A stretch of 64,000 bases of DNA, taken from positions 11,005,501-11,069,500 of the forward strand of contig JAUCBN010000042.1 in the NCBI GenBank assembly GCA_035048815.1, given 5' to 3'. The translations under genes and the position numbers were made by a program. Below are positions 47,208 to 59,034 of the stretch, piece after piece. Origin of the DNA: Abelmoschus esculentus (Eukaryota; Streptophyta; Magnoliopsida; Malvales; Malvaceae). The first letter of the stretch is position 1. Every line of letters starts with the position of its first letter. Below the pieces are notes generated by a model. The model was not told where the DNA came from, did no database searches, and was given only the letters and a program-made list of their open reading frames with translations.

Positions 47208-49190
47208 TATAACATCCCGGTTTTGAGTCTAGGAGTTTAGATTGAATATAATTTCAAATTGGTTTTTCAAAATTTATGTTTCGGGACCCATTTAAAGTAA
47301 AAATGGTTTAAAAAGGGGTTTTGAAAGAAAATGGGGTAGTGAGGGGACTAGGTCTGTAAATGAACTGAACATTCGGTAAACCGTTCGTAAACTGTTCGAC
47401 GAGAAATTTGTTTATGTTCGTTTATTTATTAAATGAACGAACATGAACAAGATTTCTCGTTCATTTAGTTAAACGAACAAACATGAACAAAGGGCTCGTT
47501 CGTTCATTTATGTTCGTGAACATTCAGTAATCTATTCGTTTATGTTCGTTCATTTATGTTCGTTCGTTTATGTTCGTTTAAATTTATTCACATATATCTA
47601 AGGGTGAGCATTAGGTCAAGTAAGTTGAGTCAAAAAATTTTGAGTTACTCAAGTTGATAAGTCTTATTTTATGACTCGTTAAAAAACTTCCTTGTTATAG
47701 GCTACAGGTGTTTATTGTTTTGTTAAACCAAGTTAATGAATCGAACTAAAATAAAACTAGTTAATCAGTTAAATTTTAGGTTTTATCTAATAATTAAGAA
47801 TTTTTTTAATTTTAATTATCGACTAATTCGGTTTAAAATCAGTTGATTAGTTGAATTAATCGAATTAATCAAAATATCAAATATTTAGCATATTATATAT
47901 GTTATTTATGTTCATTCGTTTATATTCGTTTATTTATGTTTGTTTACGTTCATTTATGTTCGTTCATTTACGTTCATTTTCGTTCATTTATGTTCGTTCG
48001 TTTATATTCGTTTATGTTCATTAGTTTACGTTCGTTTATCATTTAAACGAACGAACATGAACAAGCTACAATCCTTAACGAATGAAAACGAACAAGAAAA
48101 TTTGTGTTCTTTCATTTATTCGGTTAAAATTAAACGAACAAACAATAATACACACTCGTTCGTGTTCGTTCGTGTTCGTTCGGTTCGTTTACAGCCCTAG
48201 GGGGACCACTTATGTGATTTTCCCCAAAACACCCATGGAAGACATAAAATTTAATAAAAAATGGTTTTCATTCAAAAAGGAGACACATTTTTTTCTTCAT
48301 CTTTTCCAAAAGGTTTTCTCCATTACAAGAACAAGCTTTCTTCTTCATAGGAGTGATTTTGAAAGGTAAATCACTCTTTAACTTAGTTTTTTTGTTCTTC
48401 ACATTATTATAGCATGGATTTTGTTTTTATCCCTTGAGATTTTAGTTACATGTTGTAAATGACTTTTAAAAAGGAATTTTCGGATGGGTTTTAAAGGGAT
48501 ATTAAAAAGGGTGTTTTTAAACATCTTTTGGTGCCAAAATATGTGTAAAAGTTGAGTTTTTAATGGTATTCCCAAAATGGTTTATTATGGGTATTTTTGA
48601 AGGTTGAAAACTTGAGTTTTAGGGGTGTTTTAGGGTGGAAATGATGCGTTGATGTTATAACTATGTTTGAGGGATATTTTGAGCCATTTTTGATATTGTT
48701 TGGGTGATGGAATCAATGGTTTTTCCTGTATTTTTGTTGAAGTCCGAAAATTTAGGGTTATGGGCATTTTGGCTTGAGTTTGATGAGGAAATGTTGGGGG
48801 GTTTTGTAAGTTATTGTTTGATGATGTTATTGTGGTTGATTTTTGAGGTTAAAAATTTGTTTTTGGTTGCTTAAAAACAAGGGAAGACATTGTGAAAGTT
48901 TCGAACGCAATTTCGGGTAGAGTGGAGGCTTGAATCGACTTTTCGGGTTGTTTGTGTGAGCTTGGTGAGTAAAAAAAATTTTAGAACTCGGTTTTGGTTC
49001 AAGGAAAATTTTGGGAGTTTGGATTGGTCTTTGATAAGCCAATCCAAACTCAAGAGTAAAATCTACCCATTACTTACTTTGTATGCTTGTTAGATGGTTA
49101 ATTTTGGAAAGCTTATTTGTGTTTAATTATTGTCAATGACATGTTAATAGTTACATTGATTTATGTTGATTATCAGTCGGTTGATGACAG
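47208..49190 (+). repeat. Partial LTR-like sequence L with nested MITE
   Basis: Begins TATAACATCCCGGTTTTGAG, a chromovirus-LTR-like start, and contains the MITE at 47349-48199. The remainder (48200-49190) is G/T-rich and non-coding with LTR leader character. The right edge, against element G sequence, is not sharply defined. Confidence 0.45.
47349..48199. mobile_element. hAT-type MITE with GTTCGTTTATG arrays
   Basis: 851 bp with terminal inverted repeats TAGGTCTGTAAATGAAC and, on the other strand, TAGGGCTGTAAACGAAC. Both ends carry arrays of the CGTTTATGTTCGTT type. Flanks share GGGGAC, an imperfect version of an 8-bp duplication. Non-coding. Open frames across the arrays are by-products of the repeat. 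Confidence 0.72.
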
Positions 49191-49586
49191 GACTCAAGAT
49201 ATCTGTGTTGACCTTGTTCTCTAACAATCTCTTCTTTAAGACGGTGCTCCTGAATTTGCGTCTTTCAAAGCGCTCGTTTACGAGTTTTCACTTTGACAAT
49301 TTCTTTTTTCTTTTTCTTCTTCCTTTTTTTCATTTTTTCTTTTCTTTCCTTCTTTTTCTCTCTTTTTTCTTTTTCTTTATTTCTTTACTTAGGCTCCCTT
49401 TCGGGTTTTCATCTTGTAAAGTTCAACTCTCTACTATCTCTACTGATTTTTGTGAGCTTTTTTGGATTTCGATTCTCACTAACTTGTAGCTGATGGGATG
49501 AATCACAGTAATATCTGAAAATTCTTTTCTTATTGATGTTCACTGTTAATTCACTTATGAATATGCAGAAAAGAGATAAATATAAT

Positions 49587-50932
49587 TGATGCGTGCTAGA
49601 TATACATAATTGGAGTGCAAGTGTACACGTCAAGTAATAAGTGATAAGTATATTATCGAGTTATCGTCTTCACAGGCATTGGTATACTCAATATGCTTCC
49701 TTTGGTCTTCTTGCTTTTGTAAAATAAAAGTAAAAAAATAGATAAGTTGAGTGTTTGATTAAACTAACTAAACTAAACTAACTAAAGTGATATCAAATAT
49801 GTGAGAGAGAGTGGGATCCAGTTGTGTTATATTGTGGATTTGATTGATCTGCTTTTATTTAATGCAATTGCATTGCACTGCCTCGGCAGTACTGCAGATA
49901 TTGTCTCAGCAACGACAATGTTCTCTGTCGAGGCAATCCCTTGCTCTTGGGCAGATTTACCAAAGTTCGGCAAAGTGTCCTTGTATGGTTTTTCTTATCC
50001 CTAAGTCAAAACATTGTTGAAGGTCAGTCCTTGATGATACCTCCCGGCGTGAATCAATTATAACCAACAACCAATCTCACATTTCTTTTAGTCGTTGAAA
50101 CTCTTAACCTATCCCTAGGTCGAGTTAGTATCCTCCAATCAAGTTGAATACTGCACTTACTCCTTTTGTGATTCTAACTCTCCCGAGTCTAGACAAATAG
50201 ATTACTTACAAACTTTCCTCCCGAGCTTGGATGCAAGAACAAAGAATGACAAAGAGTAAGCAAAATTTGATATTTTATTGCATTGAAACAAGAATCAAAA
50301 TACAATCTCCTCTCACAAATACTTGACAACTTTCATCAAAACCCTAAGAGAACTTAGAACATGATGGGAAGAATTGTTCCTAAAACTCTCTCATAATTCG
50401 GCTCTTAAGATCTATCGTCTCTTAAGATCTATAGTCTCTCTAACCCCTAGGACAGCTATGTCTTATATAAGTTTGGCCTAGGGAAAACCTTTCCTAATTA
50501 GAGTACAACTTAGATTAGGGAACAAGTTATGTACATAGGGTAAATATTTCCAAGTTTGATCTTCTAGAAGGTTTCATCCCGCGTGGCCTTGTCCTTGGGC
50601 TTTTCTTGTGTTGTTCAGCTCCGCTTCTTGGGCTTCCTGCTCAGCAACGTTCTCTACACTTTTCTCCTTTAGCTGCCAGTCATATTGCTTTTTTCTTCTC
50701 TGCTGCCTCAGTATCAGGTCTTGCCTCGGCCTCCTTCTACTGCCTCAGCAGTACATGTTCCTGCATAGATAAAAAAATGCAGTAAAGTAAGCCTTTTCCA
50801 CAAATATAATCTTTAAAGGTTTAGTCCCTAAATATATCATATTAAGCCCATACGTTTGTTAAAGTAGGTGTAAAATTGATGATAAGTACCCATGAAAAGT
50901 GTAGAAAGTGATTGTGAGTTGAGCACTTATCA
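49587..50932 (-). repeat. Solo LTR H (A/D family, TGATAAGT subfamily)
   Basis: 1346 bp from TGATGCGTGC to ACTTATCA, flanked by a perfect ATAAT duplication (49582-49586 and 50933-50937). It aligns along its length with the element D 5' LTR. It inserted into the 3' region of element G and lost its internal part by LTR-LTR recombination (inferred). Confidence 0.92.
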
Positions 50933-50982
50933 ATAATGCACCAAGAATATTTAATATAGCTATTTTCATTATATTTCAAAAG

Positions 50983-51318
50983 TCATGGTAAACGTGAAAT
51001 ATGTAAAAAATGAAAAAGGATTAAACTCGAAATATGCATTACAATATTGAAGGTATGAATGATACTAGAACTCATCGACCGCAACGAAGATCTTTTTACC
51101 CATCTTGACAAAGTAGCCTCTGAAAAAGTTGACGGGTGACAGGCCTTAGAGCCACCCTTTCGGGTTTTTAACTCAAAATCTCCTTTGATTCTAAGACACC
51201 CTTTTTGGGTTTTCACTTTAAACCCTCCTATGGTCTTAAGGTGCCCTTTTCGGGTTTTCACCTTAAACCGTTCATTTTTTTTCTCTTTTTTCTTCCTTTT
51301 TCTTCTTTCCTGACTCAA
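50983..51318 (-). other. Repeat-bearing 3' region of element G
   Basis: Three imperfect units of about 45 bp around CCCTTTCGGGTTTTCAC lie at 51140-51275. On the minus strand they read as FKVKTRKGHLKT, FKVKTQKGCLRI and FELKTRKGGSKA in a 111-codon frame. A related tract with a long pyrimidine run is at 49290-49420, on the other side of solo LTR H. It may be UTR repeats or the end of the pol frame. I favour UTR. Confidence 0.5.
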
Positions 51319-51567
51319 GCATAATACTTCTTGATCGAGTCAGAGTTGACCGGATTACTTATCTCATTCCCGTCCATTTCTATTAGGATGACATCTCTCC
51401 CTGAAAAGACTTTCTTCACGATATACAGTCTTTTCCTGTTAGACATCCATTTTCCTCAGAAATCCTTTTGAACAGGTAGAATCTTTTTAAGCACCATGTC
51501 TCCTTCTTGAAATTCTTGAGCCCTAACCTTTTGTATTGTAGGCTCCCATCATTCTTTTCTGATACAT

Positions 51568-52579
51568 CTAACTATGGCAAATAGCGTTCAATCTCTTTTC
51601 TTCTATCAAATTTAGATTGTTGAACCTAACTTGTATCCATTCAACATCTTTCAACTTCCATTCACTCAGTATTCGGAGGGAAGGTATTTGAACTTCGAGG
51701 GGCAAGACCGTTTTCATACCATAAACTAACGAATACGGGGTTGCCTCAGTCAAGGTTCGTATTAAGGTTCGATAAGCAAACAGTGCGAAAGGCATTTTCT
51801 CATGCCAATCTTTGAAGGTATATGTAGTCTTTGCTATAATTCTTTTGATGTTCTTATTTAGCGACCTCCACTACCCCATTTATCTTAGGGCGATATGTGG
51901 TGGAATTGTGATGCACAATCTTGAACTGTTCACATACTTCAAAAATGATCTTGTTGTTCAAATTTGTGGTATTGTCGGTGATAATTCTTTCTGGTAGACC
52001 ATAACGACAAATGATCTTTCTCTTCAAAAACTTACAGACTATGGTTCGTGTAATATTGGCATAGGAAGTAGCTTCTACCCATTTAGTGAAGTAATCAGTT
52101 GACACTAGAATGAAATAGTTCCCATTAGATGCTTTCGGATGAATTTTCCCGATAACATCTATCCCCCAAGCAGCAAAAGGCCAAGGTGAATTCATGGTAT
52201 GTAACGGTAATGGCGGGGAGTGTATTCTATCAGCATAGACCTAAAATTTGTGACATCTTTTAACGTGATTAATACAATCTCCCTCCATTGTGGACCAATA
52301 ATAGCCGTATCTCATGATTTTCCTAGCCATCACAAAATCATTAACGTGAGTCCCACATAAGCCATCTTGTATTTCCGTTAATATGGCTATGGCTTCTTGG
52401 CCATCAACACATCTCATTAACACTTGATTGGTGCCCCTTCTGTATAGGATATCCCCATCGAGGACGTACCCAGATGCCATTTTTTTGATAGTTCTCTTAT
52501 CAACGTCAGTGGCTCCTTCAAGATAAACTTGAAATTTAAGATATTGGAGAATATCGTAATACCAAGGATTCTCATCCAT
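51568..52579 (-). pseudogene. Element G integrase
   Basis: Zinc-binding region HVNDFVMARKIMRYGYYW with a downstream CHKF (52400-52241). Catalytic core: GIDVIGKIHPKASNGN, LVSTDYFTKWVEA and a second acidic site in ITDNTTNLNN. The glutamate region has decayed (NGVVEVAK). The C-terminal part, FALFAYRTLIRTLTEATPYS and VYGMKTVLPLEV, is at 51795-51568. Stops at 52196-52240 and a frame change near 51850 break it. Confidence 0.87.
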
Positions 52580-52639
52580 CTCTTATTCCACCTCATAACA
52601 GTGAGCAAGTACTTTGGTGTTTTACATATCTAACAATCT

Positions 52640-53163
52640 CATTTCATCCGTGATGCTTATCTTGAAAGTAGCGGCCAAAGTGGTTAAGGCATCAACCATT
52701 TGATTATCTTCCCTTGGTAAGTATTCGAAACTGATTTCTTCGAAATTTTGAATCAACTCTTGAACCAAATTATAATACTTGACCAGCTTGGGGTCCTTGG
52801 TTTCGTATTCTTGCTACAATTGGTAAATGACCAGTGAAAAATCTCCAAACACCTGAAGGGTACAAACCTTCTGCTCGACGACTGCGCGTAGACCCATCAT
52901 GCAAGCTTCATATTCTGCCATATTATTAGTTCAAAAGAAGTCAACCTACTTGTGAACGGGTAATGAACTTCTTCGGGAGAGATCAACATTGCCTCTATAC
53001 CATGCCCTATGACATTGGAAGACCTATCAAAATATAATTTCCATGATATTGCGGTTTTGACCGTTTTGCCCCTGATTGTGGCGGATACCAATTCTTCATC
53101 TGGGAAGTCAAAATTTAGGGGTTCATAATTCTCCTCATCCCGACTTGTCAAAAAATTGGCCAC
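52640..53163 (-). pseudogene. Element G second RNase H-like domain
   Basis: WKLYFDRSSNVIGHGIEAML and SPEEVHYPFTSRL match the start of the additional RNase H of Tat elements, with Arg-Ser where the usual motif has Gly-Ala after the first catalytic Asp. The frame shifts after SRLTSFEL near 52930. The continuation to about 52640 is only partly readable. Confidence 0.72.
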
Positions 53164-53199
53164 TACATTGTCTTCGCGAATTTTTGATTTACATAGACA

Positions 53200-54749
53200 A
53201 TATCAAATTCAGGCAAAAGCATTTACCATCGGGCCATCTTTCCTGTCAACGCAGGTGCTTCCATTAAAGCCTTTAGGGGATCAGACCGTGATATCAAATA
53301 AGTGGTATGATACAACATGTATTGTCTCAACCTTTTATTGACCCAGACCAAGGGGCAACACAGCTTCTAGGTTTGTAGGTAGTGTGCTTCTCCTTCCATG
53401 AACTTCTTGCTCAGATAATAGATCGCACTTTCTTTTTTTCCTGACTCATTTTGTTGGCCTAACACGCAGCCCATCGAATTCTCAAAAACTGTTAAATATA
53501 AGATTAGCGGCCGGTCGGGCACCGAAGCAACTAAAATTAGGGCTTTAGTCAAGTAATCCTTAACTCTCTCAAATGCTGCTTGATAATCTTCATCCCATGT
53601 TCCCGTATTGTTCTTGCGAAGAAGTCTGAAGATGGGATCACACATATCTTTTAAATGGGATATGAAGCGGGAGATATAGTTTAATCTCCCTTAGAAGCCG
53701 CGTACTTCCTTCTGGGTTCGGGGTGGTGGGAGGACTCGTATGGCCTTGACTTTATCTAGGTCAATTTATATCCCTCTTCGGCTGACTATGAACCCGAGAA
53801 GTTTTCCGAAAGTCACCGCAAAGGTACATTTGGCAGGATTGAGCTTTAGCTGATATTTTCTTAATCTCATGAACAACTTTTGCAGGTTTTAGATATGTTC
53901 GCTCTCTGTTCTAGATTTGACAATCATATCATCCACGTACACCTCAATCTCTTTGTGCATCATATCGTGAAAAAGAGTTACCATAGCCTTCTGGTATGTT
54001 TCCCCCATATTTTTCAATCTGAAAAGCATGACCTTGTAACAAAATGTTCCCCACAAGATTAGGAAAGTGGTCTTCTCCATTTCATCAGGACACATCTTGA
54101 TTTGATTATATCCTAAAAAATCATCCATGAAGGAGAACCATGAATGACCCGCAGTGTTATCAACGAGAGTGTCAATGTGTGGGAGTGGGAAATTATTTTT
54201 GGGATTGACCTTATAAAGGTCTCGATAGTCTACACACATGCGTACTTTCCTATCCTTTTTGGGTATCGGTACAATATTGACTACCCACTCTGGATATTCT
54301 ACCACTTTTAAAAAACTGACTTCAAATTACTTTCTCACTTCTTCTCTGATCTTTAATAGCATATTCGTTCTCAACCTACGGAGCTTCTACTAAACCGGTT
54401 TACATTCGGGTCGCGTGGGCAACTTGTGTACGACAATATCTGTATTCAGTCCAGGCATATCTTGGTATGTCCAAGAAAAAACATCTTTAAATTCGGAAAG
54501 CAGTTCTATCAATCTCTTTCTTGTATTCGGTGTTAAAGTAGTGCTAATCTTTACCTCTCTTTTTTCTTCCTTAAATCCCAAGTTTAAAATTTCTAAGTCC
54601 TCCTGATGTGGAAGGATTTGCTTTTCTTTACTGGCCATCAACCTTATTAATTCATCGGAGATTTCTAATTCATCTTCCTCTTCTTCGACTTTTGCAACAA
54701 GTATAGATCGTTCGAAATCCACTACTGTATTAAGTTCGGTATCATTCAT
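53200..54749 (-). pseudogene. Element G reverse transcriptase and first RNase H
   Basis: The RT N-terminal region (54749-54390) includes FKDVFSWTYQDMPGLNTDIV. The palm (54305-53889) has WVVNIVPIPKKDRKVRMCVD, PLPHIDTLVDNTAGH and FSFMDDFLGYNQIKM. The catalytic box YVDD is intact at 53928-53939, followed by MIVKSRTESEHI. RNase H connection: DYQAAFERVKDYLTKA and YYLSKKFMEGEAHYLQT (53600-53370). Stops near 54310-54390 and 53646-53888 interrupt it. Confidence 0.88.
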
Positions 54750-55476
54750 ACAATCGATATTATTAAATATGCAAGAATTTAAATTTCATAGGTTGGAAAT
54801 AATATACATATTTTACAAATAATAAAATGAATAAAGAATAAAAGAATAAAAAATGAAAAATGAAAAAAAGTATAAAACAACAAGATGTTTGCCATTTGAG
54901 AGAAAAAGAACACGAAGTTCCTTATTTTCATTGAATGCAAATTAACATAGGTTCCCTTTACAAACAAAATCCTATTGCTTTCGGGAAAAAGCGAACGAGG
55001 TTTTTCAAACATTACTCTGATTCATTCCTAGCAGCTATAGGAAGATTGACGCTTGTCCAATTATTGAGCTTATCATCCGGGAGACATGGACGAATAGTAG
55101 ACAGAGCAAACTTTCCCTTGGAGTTCTAGGAGATCATATTCACATCCATCATCTCAAAATCTCACTGAACAACTCTTCTTCATAGATCTTCCTTCCTTCC
55201 AGATTAGCTTGATGCACCTTCTCTTCGGAATTCTCGATTCTCCCAAAAGTAAAAATGTCCCTCAAATTAGTCTTAACCATTGGTTTCCATGGGATATTCT
55301 CTCCTCTAAGTCGGGACCTTCTTTGCTATTCCCTCCTTTTCTTTTCTTGTTTCCTTTGCAGGTAAGTAGGACGGAAACCCAAACCAAATTTGTCCTCTCG
55401 TCGATAACGCTCCTGACCTTCAAAAATCCTTGTAAATTTCTTCCAAGACCTTTACCCTTCTTAGCTCCCTTCCCAA

Positions 55477-56099
55477 CTATTTCAATCGAAACCATCTTAG
55501 TGCAATTTGAGTATTTCGAGGTTGGGATTTGATTCCCCTCTGCCATAAGGTGGCGTTAATGATTTTTAATGCTCGAAACGAACATTCTAGAGCATCTTCA
55601 TTAGGGGGAATGTAGGGAGCTTCTGAAGTCACTGTAGCGATGACATCTTGTTCCGCATTGACAGTTACAAGTTTTGCATCCATCACATACTTCAATTTTT
55701 GGTGCAATGATGACGTAACAGCTCCTACCGTATGAATTCATGGCCTTCCCAACAAACAATTATAGGATGGTCGAATGTCCATAACCACGAACTCCACAGT
55801 ATACTCAAACGGGCCTACAAGCAAGGGTATTTCAATCTTGTCGGCCACTTCCCGTTGAGTGCCATCGAATACCCTAACAATGTTCTGACAGAATTTCATG
55901 TGAGAGTTATCAATGGTAAGTCGTTGCAATGTAGCCATGGCATAACATTTAAAGTAGACCTATTATCGATAAGTACTCCTGGTAAGACATGCCCCTTACA
56001 GTGAGTTGTGATATTCAAAGCTTTGGTTGAGCCTCTCCCCTCTTCCGGGATCTTATCTTCACTAAAATTAATGTGATTGTCAACACTAATATGATTCAC
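55477..56099 (-). pseudogene. Element G protease region
   Basis: VLIDNRSTLNVMPW holds the aspartic protease motif (aspartate codon at 55965-55967), with Arg replacing the usual Gly (IDNGS). It is preceded by NITTHCKGHVLPG and followed, after a frame change, by FVVMDIRPSYNCLLGRP and a tail at 55707-55477. No intact active site. The stretch 54750-55476 is linker with no clear domain. Confidence 0.75.
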
Positions 56100-56384
56100 T
56101 ATCTGATCAAGCTTTTTGACGGTTATATCCTATTCAAAAAAACGTTTGGTTTGAGGCTTTTAACAATACTTCTCAATGCTTCTCCGAGTTTAGTAGCAAG
56201 TCAGGCACTGTGATCCTGGCCGACTGTTTCCGAAGTTGATCCACTATGTTATACTCACTATGTTTTAAGAACTTCAGGAATTCCTGGGTTGGGCCTCAGT
56301 TACTAGCTCGAGAACTCTCACGAGAGGATCTTCTTCGAATACTTTTGCAGGCTCTAGTTCGACCGCTTTACCATTACCCTTTGG

Positions 56385-58361
56385 TTAATTGGGAGCCTTC
56401 TCCTTTTGGGGGGAATAACACCTTCCGCTCCTCATAAAATGGCCTACTTCATTTACCACTTCTGGGTTCTGTCTTAGTGCACTATCTTCCTGAACTGGTT
56501 TCTCCTCTTCTAACATGACTGCCTCTTGCGTTCTTGAGCTCCCAAGTATAGAGACATCAGCAGAATAATTCCAGGACACCATTTGCGTTCTTTTAAAGGA
56601 AAAGGTTGTTGTGGGAGAGATTATGATCTTGGGATATTTTGGCAAGATGGTCCACTCTCATTGATCCTACGGCTGAGGATAAAGGGTCTTTGAGTTGTGT
56701 ATTTACCATCTAAGGTGTCAGTCGTACAAATTTTTGTTTCCTCCTCACTTTTCACAAAAAATTCAATCTCCTTAGCATCCATTAATGCTTAAACTTCACA
56801 TTGAAATTTTGTGCAGGTTTGAATATCATGTTCCTCCGATTGATGGTATTCACAATATCGGTTGCATTCTCTGTTCACAATCATCATCCCTCGATCGATT
56901 AAATGGGCTATGCGTAATTGCCGGAACACCCATCTTAGAGGATTACTAGTGGTATTCGGTTCTCCCAACTGTAAGACTCATGTGTTTAACAAATTCTAAA
57001 CAAACTTCTTGAAAGCTATGCAATTCTCAATGTTGTGACCGGGAACACCGACGTGATATTCACAATGGGCTTTAGCATCATACCACGCTGGATAAGGCGA
57101 TTTAAAGGAGTCACAGGGAAGGGTCGTACCAAATCAGCTTTATGTAGCTGAGCGTACAACTCCTTGTATGGGATTAGTATAGGGGTAAAGGTCGTATTCT
57201 CAAATTCTTTCTTTGATTTTTTGTCATCTCTCTTACTGCCTCTCTGAGTATTGCTAGCTTTAGGTTGTGGCTTTGATATTGTCAGATTCTGGGACGTCTT
57301 GAAGGCATTCACTTCTTGCTCCTTTCTCTTGAACTGCTTTTAGGCGACTTACCCTCATCGATCCTACCACTTTTAATGGCCGCTTCGATACGTTCATCGG
57401 TCATGACCATACCAGCAAAGTTTCTTATCAGGTTACTAATTAGCCAATCATATAGCACTCCTTTCAGCGTGTCCACGAATATAAGGGCAATTTTGTTTTA
57501 ACGAAGTAGTGGTTGCAGTTGTGCAACCAAATCTCACCATCGCTGAATATACTCACGAAGGCTTTCACTTTTCTTCTATTCTATGTTCTGCAACTTGAGC
57601 CGATTAGGTATCATATTAGTGACATATTTGTATTGATCGATGAATTCCTTTTCTAGGTCTTTCCATGACTTAATCTGTGCTCGAGTGAGCTGATTGTACC
57701 ACCTTGCGGCGGATCCTACTAAATTTTCTTGGAAACAATGTATGAGCAACTTTTTGTTGCTAGTAAATCTGGCCATTTTTCGACAGAACATGGTCACATG
57801 CACGGTTGGGCACGTCGTACCATCATACTTCTCAAATTCAGGTGTTCTGAACTTCGAGGGGATCTCTAAATCATGAACTAAGCTGAGATCACCCGCGTTC
57901 AAGCCATAGGAATCTTCCACCACTTCCCTTATCCGGAGTTTCTTTTCAAGATCTTTTCTAGTCTCCTCGAGTTTCATAGAGAATTCTGCCTTTACTTTGC
58001 TAAATTTCTCAAGCTCATCCAAATCAGGCACACTGTCACCAGTATTCGCATTATTTTCAGCCACTCCAAACAACAGGTTTTGGATCGAAGTGCCGGCTTG
58101 GAAGTTGAATGCCGCTCCCTTCTGTGGGATAGGGCCAGAGCCAATAACAATGGGGGAATATGTAGGGTCCACTCCTGTTTGGGAAGGATTTTCTACTACT
58201 CCCTTCCCCTTGGCATCGATCGACGGCTTAAGTCCTAACATTTGGGAGAGTTATTCTAGCATATCTTGTTGAGCCTTAATCATGGATTCCTTCAACTCCA
58301 ACTGTGATCTCTCCAACTGACTCCTCAGATCTGCTTTTAACTTGTTGAAGTGTTCTTCCAT
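56385..58361 (-). pseudogene. Element G gag
   Basis: Starts MEEHFNKLKADLRSQLERSQ at 58361, with a stop just before MLGLKPSID (58241). The capsid region reads DLEIPSKFRTPEFEKYDGTT, HVTMFCRKMARFTSNKKLL, HCFQENLVGSAARWYNQLTR and WKDLEKEFIDQYKY. A zinc-binding-like HCEYHVGVPGHNIENC motif is readable in another frame at about 57080-57020. A conserved FTPILIPYKELYAQL segment precedes it. Stops and shifts split the frame at about 57575, 57016 and 56650. Confidence 0.85.
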
Positions 58362-59034
58362 TTTCCTTGCTTGGGACCAAGTACAATACTGATGTAGAAT
58401 GATTGCAAATTATGTTTTACAACATTTTCAAATATTAAAAGGTGTTGATTCATTTAGTGATCGTATTTGAACCAACTTTCATTGAATTTTAAAAAGGTCT
58501 TCATTACAAGGTAAACGAAAATAATAACTATAGATAGGCATCGACCTTAGCCCCTAAATCCTGGATGGCCTTGAGTAGCTGAGCGAATCTAATGGCTTTC
58601 TTCGTCTTGTGCCACAAGCGGTGCTAAGGCTCTCCACGGCTAGATTCTTTACATATTGGGCTACCTCCTGAACTTGTACCATCATGGTGGTGGTGTAGTC
58701 ATCTCGGTCCTGGATCATGCATATGGCGTCGCAAAGACGATGTAGCCAATAATTATCCCCTCTTTGATTCGTGTAATAGTTTCTATTTATGCTCGGAGTG
58801 AGGTATTTTTTTTTGACTGGCTTATAGTTCCAAGAATATATTTCTAGCCACATACCTTTCCAAAGAATGATCTAATTCCTCAACCCTATTCTCTAGCTGA
58901 GCATTCTGGACTTGGCATTTCTTTAAAGATTCAGAAGTAGAAACATATAGATCTTACATCTCAAAGAAGCGGTTTTTGCTTTCCTAAGCTCTTCTTTTCC
59001 ATGCGTTTGTGTTCTCCCTTTCCCAATTTACGTC

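Noticed and set aside
47940..48369. Overlapping open frames in the CGTTTATGTTCGTT array
   Set aside because: Frames are kept open by the short tandem repeat of a MITE. No protein-like composition.
49163..49489. 108-codon open frame rich in Phe and Ser
   Set aside because: It crosses a pyrimidine-rich run in the non-coding 3' region of element G. The hydrophobic composition comes from the T-rich tract.
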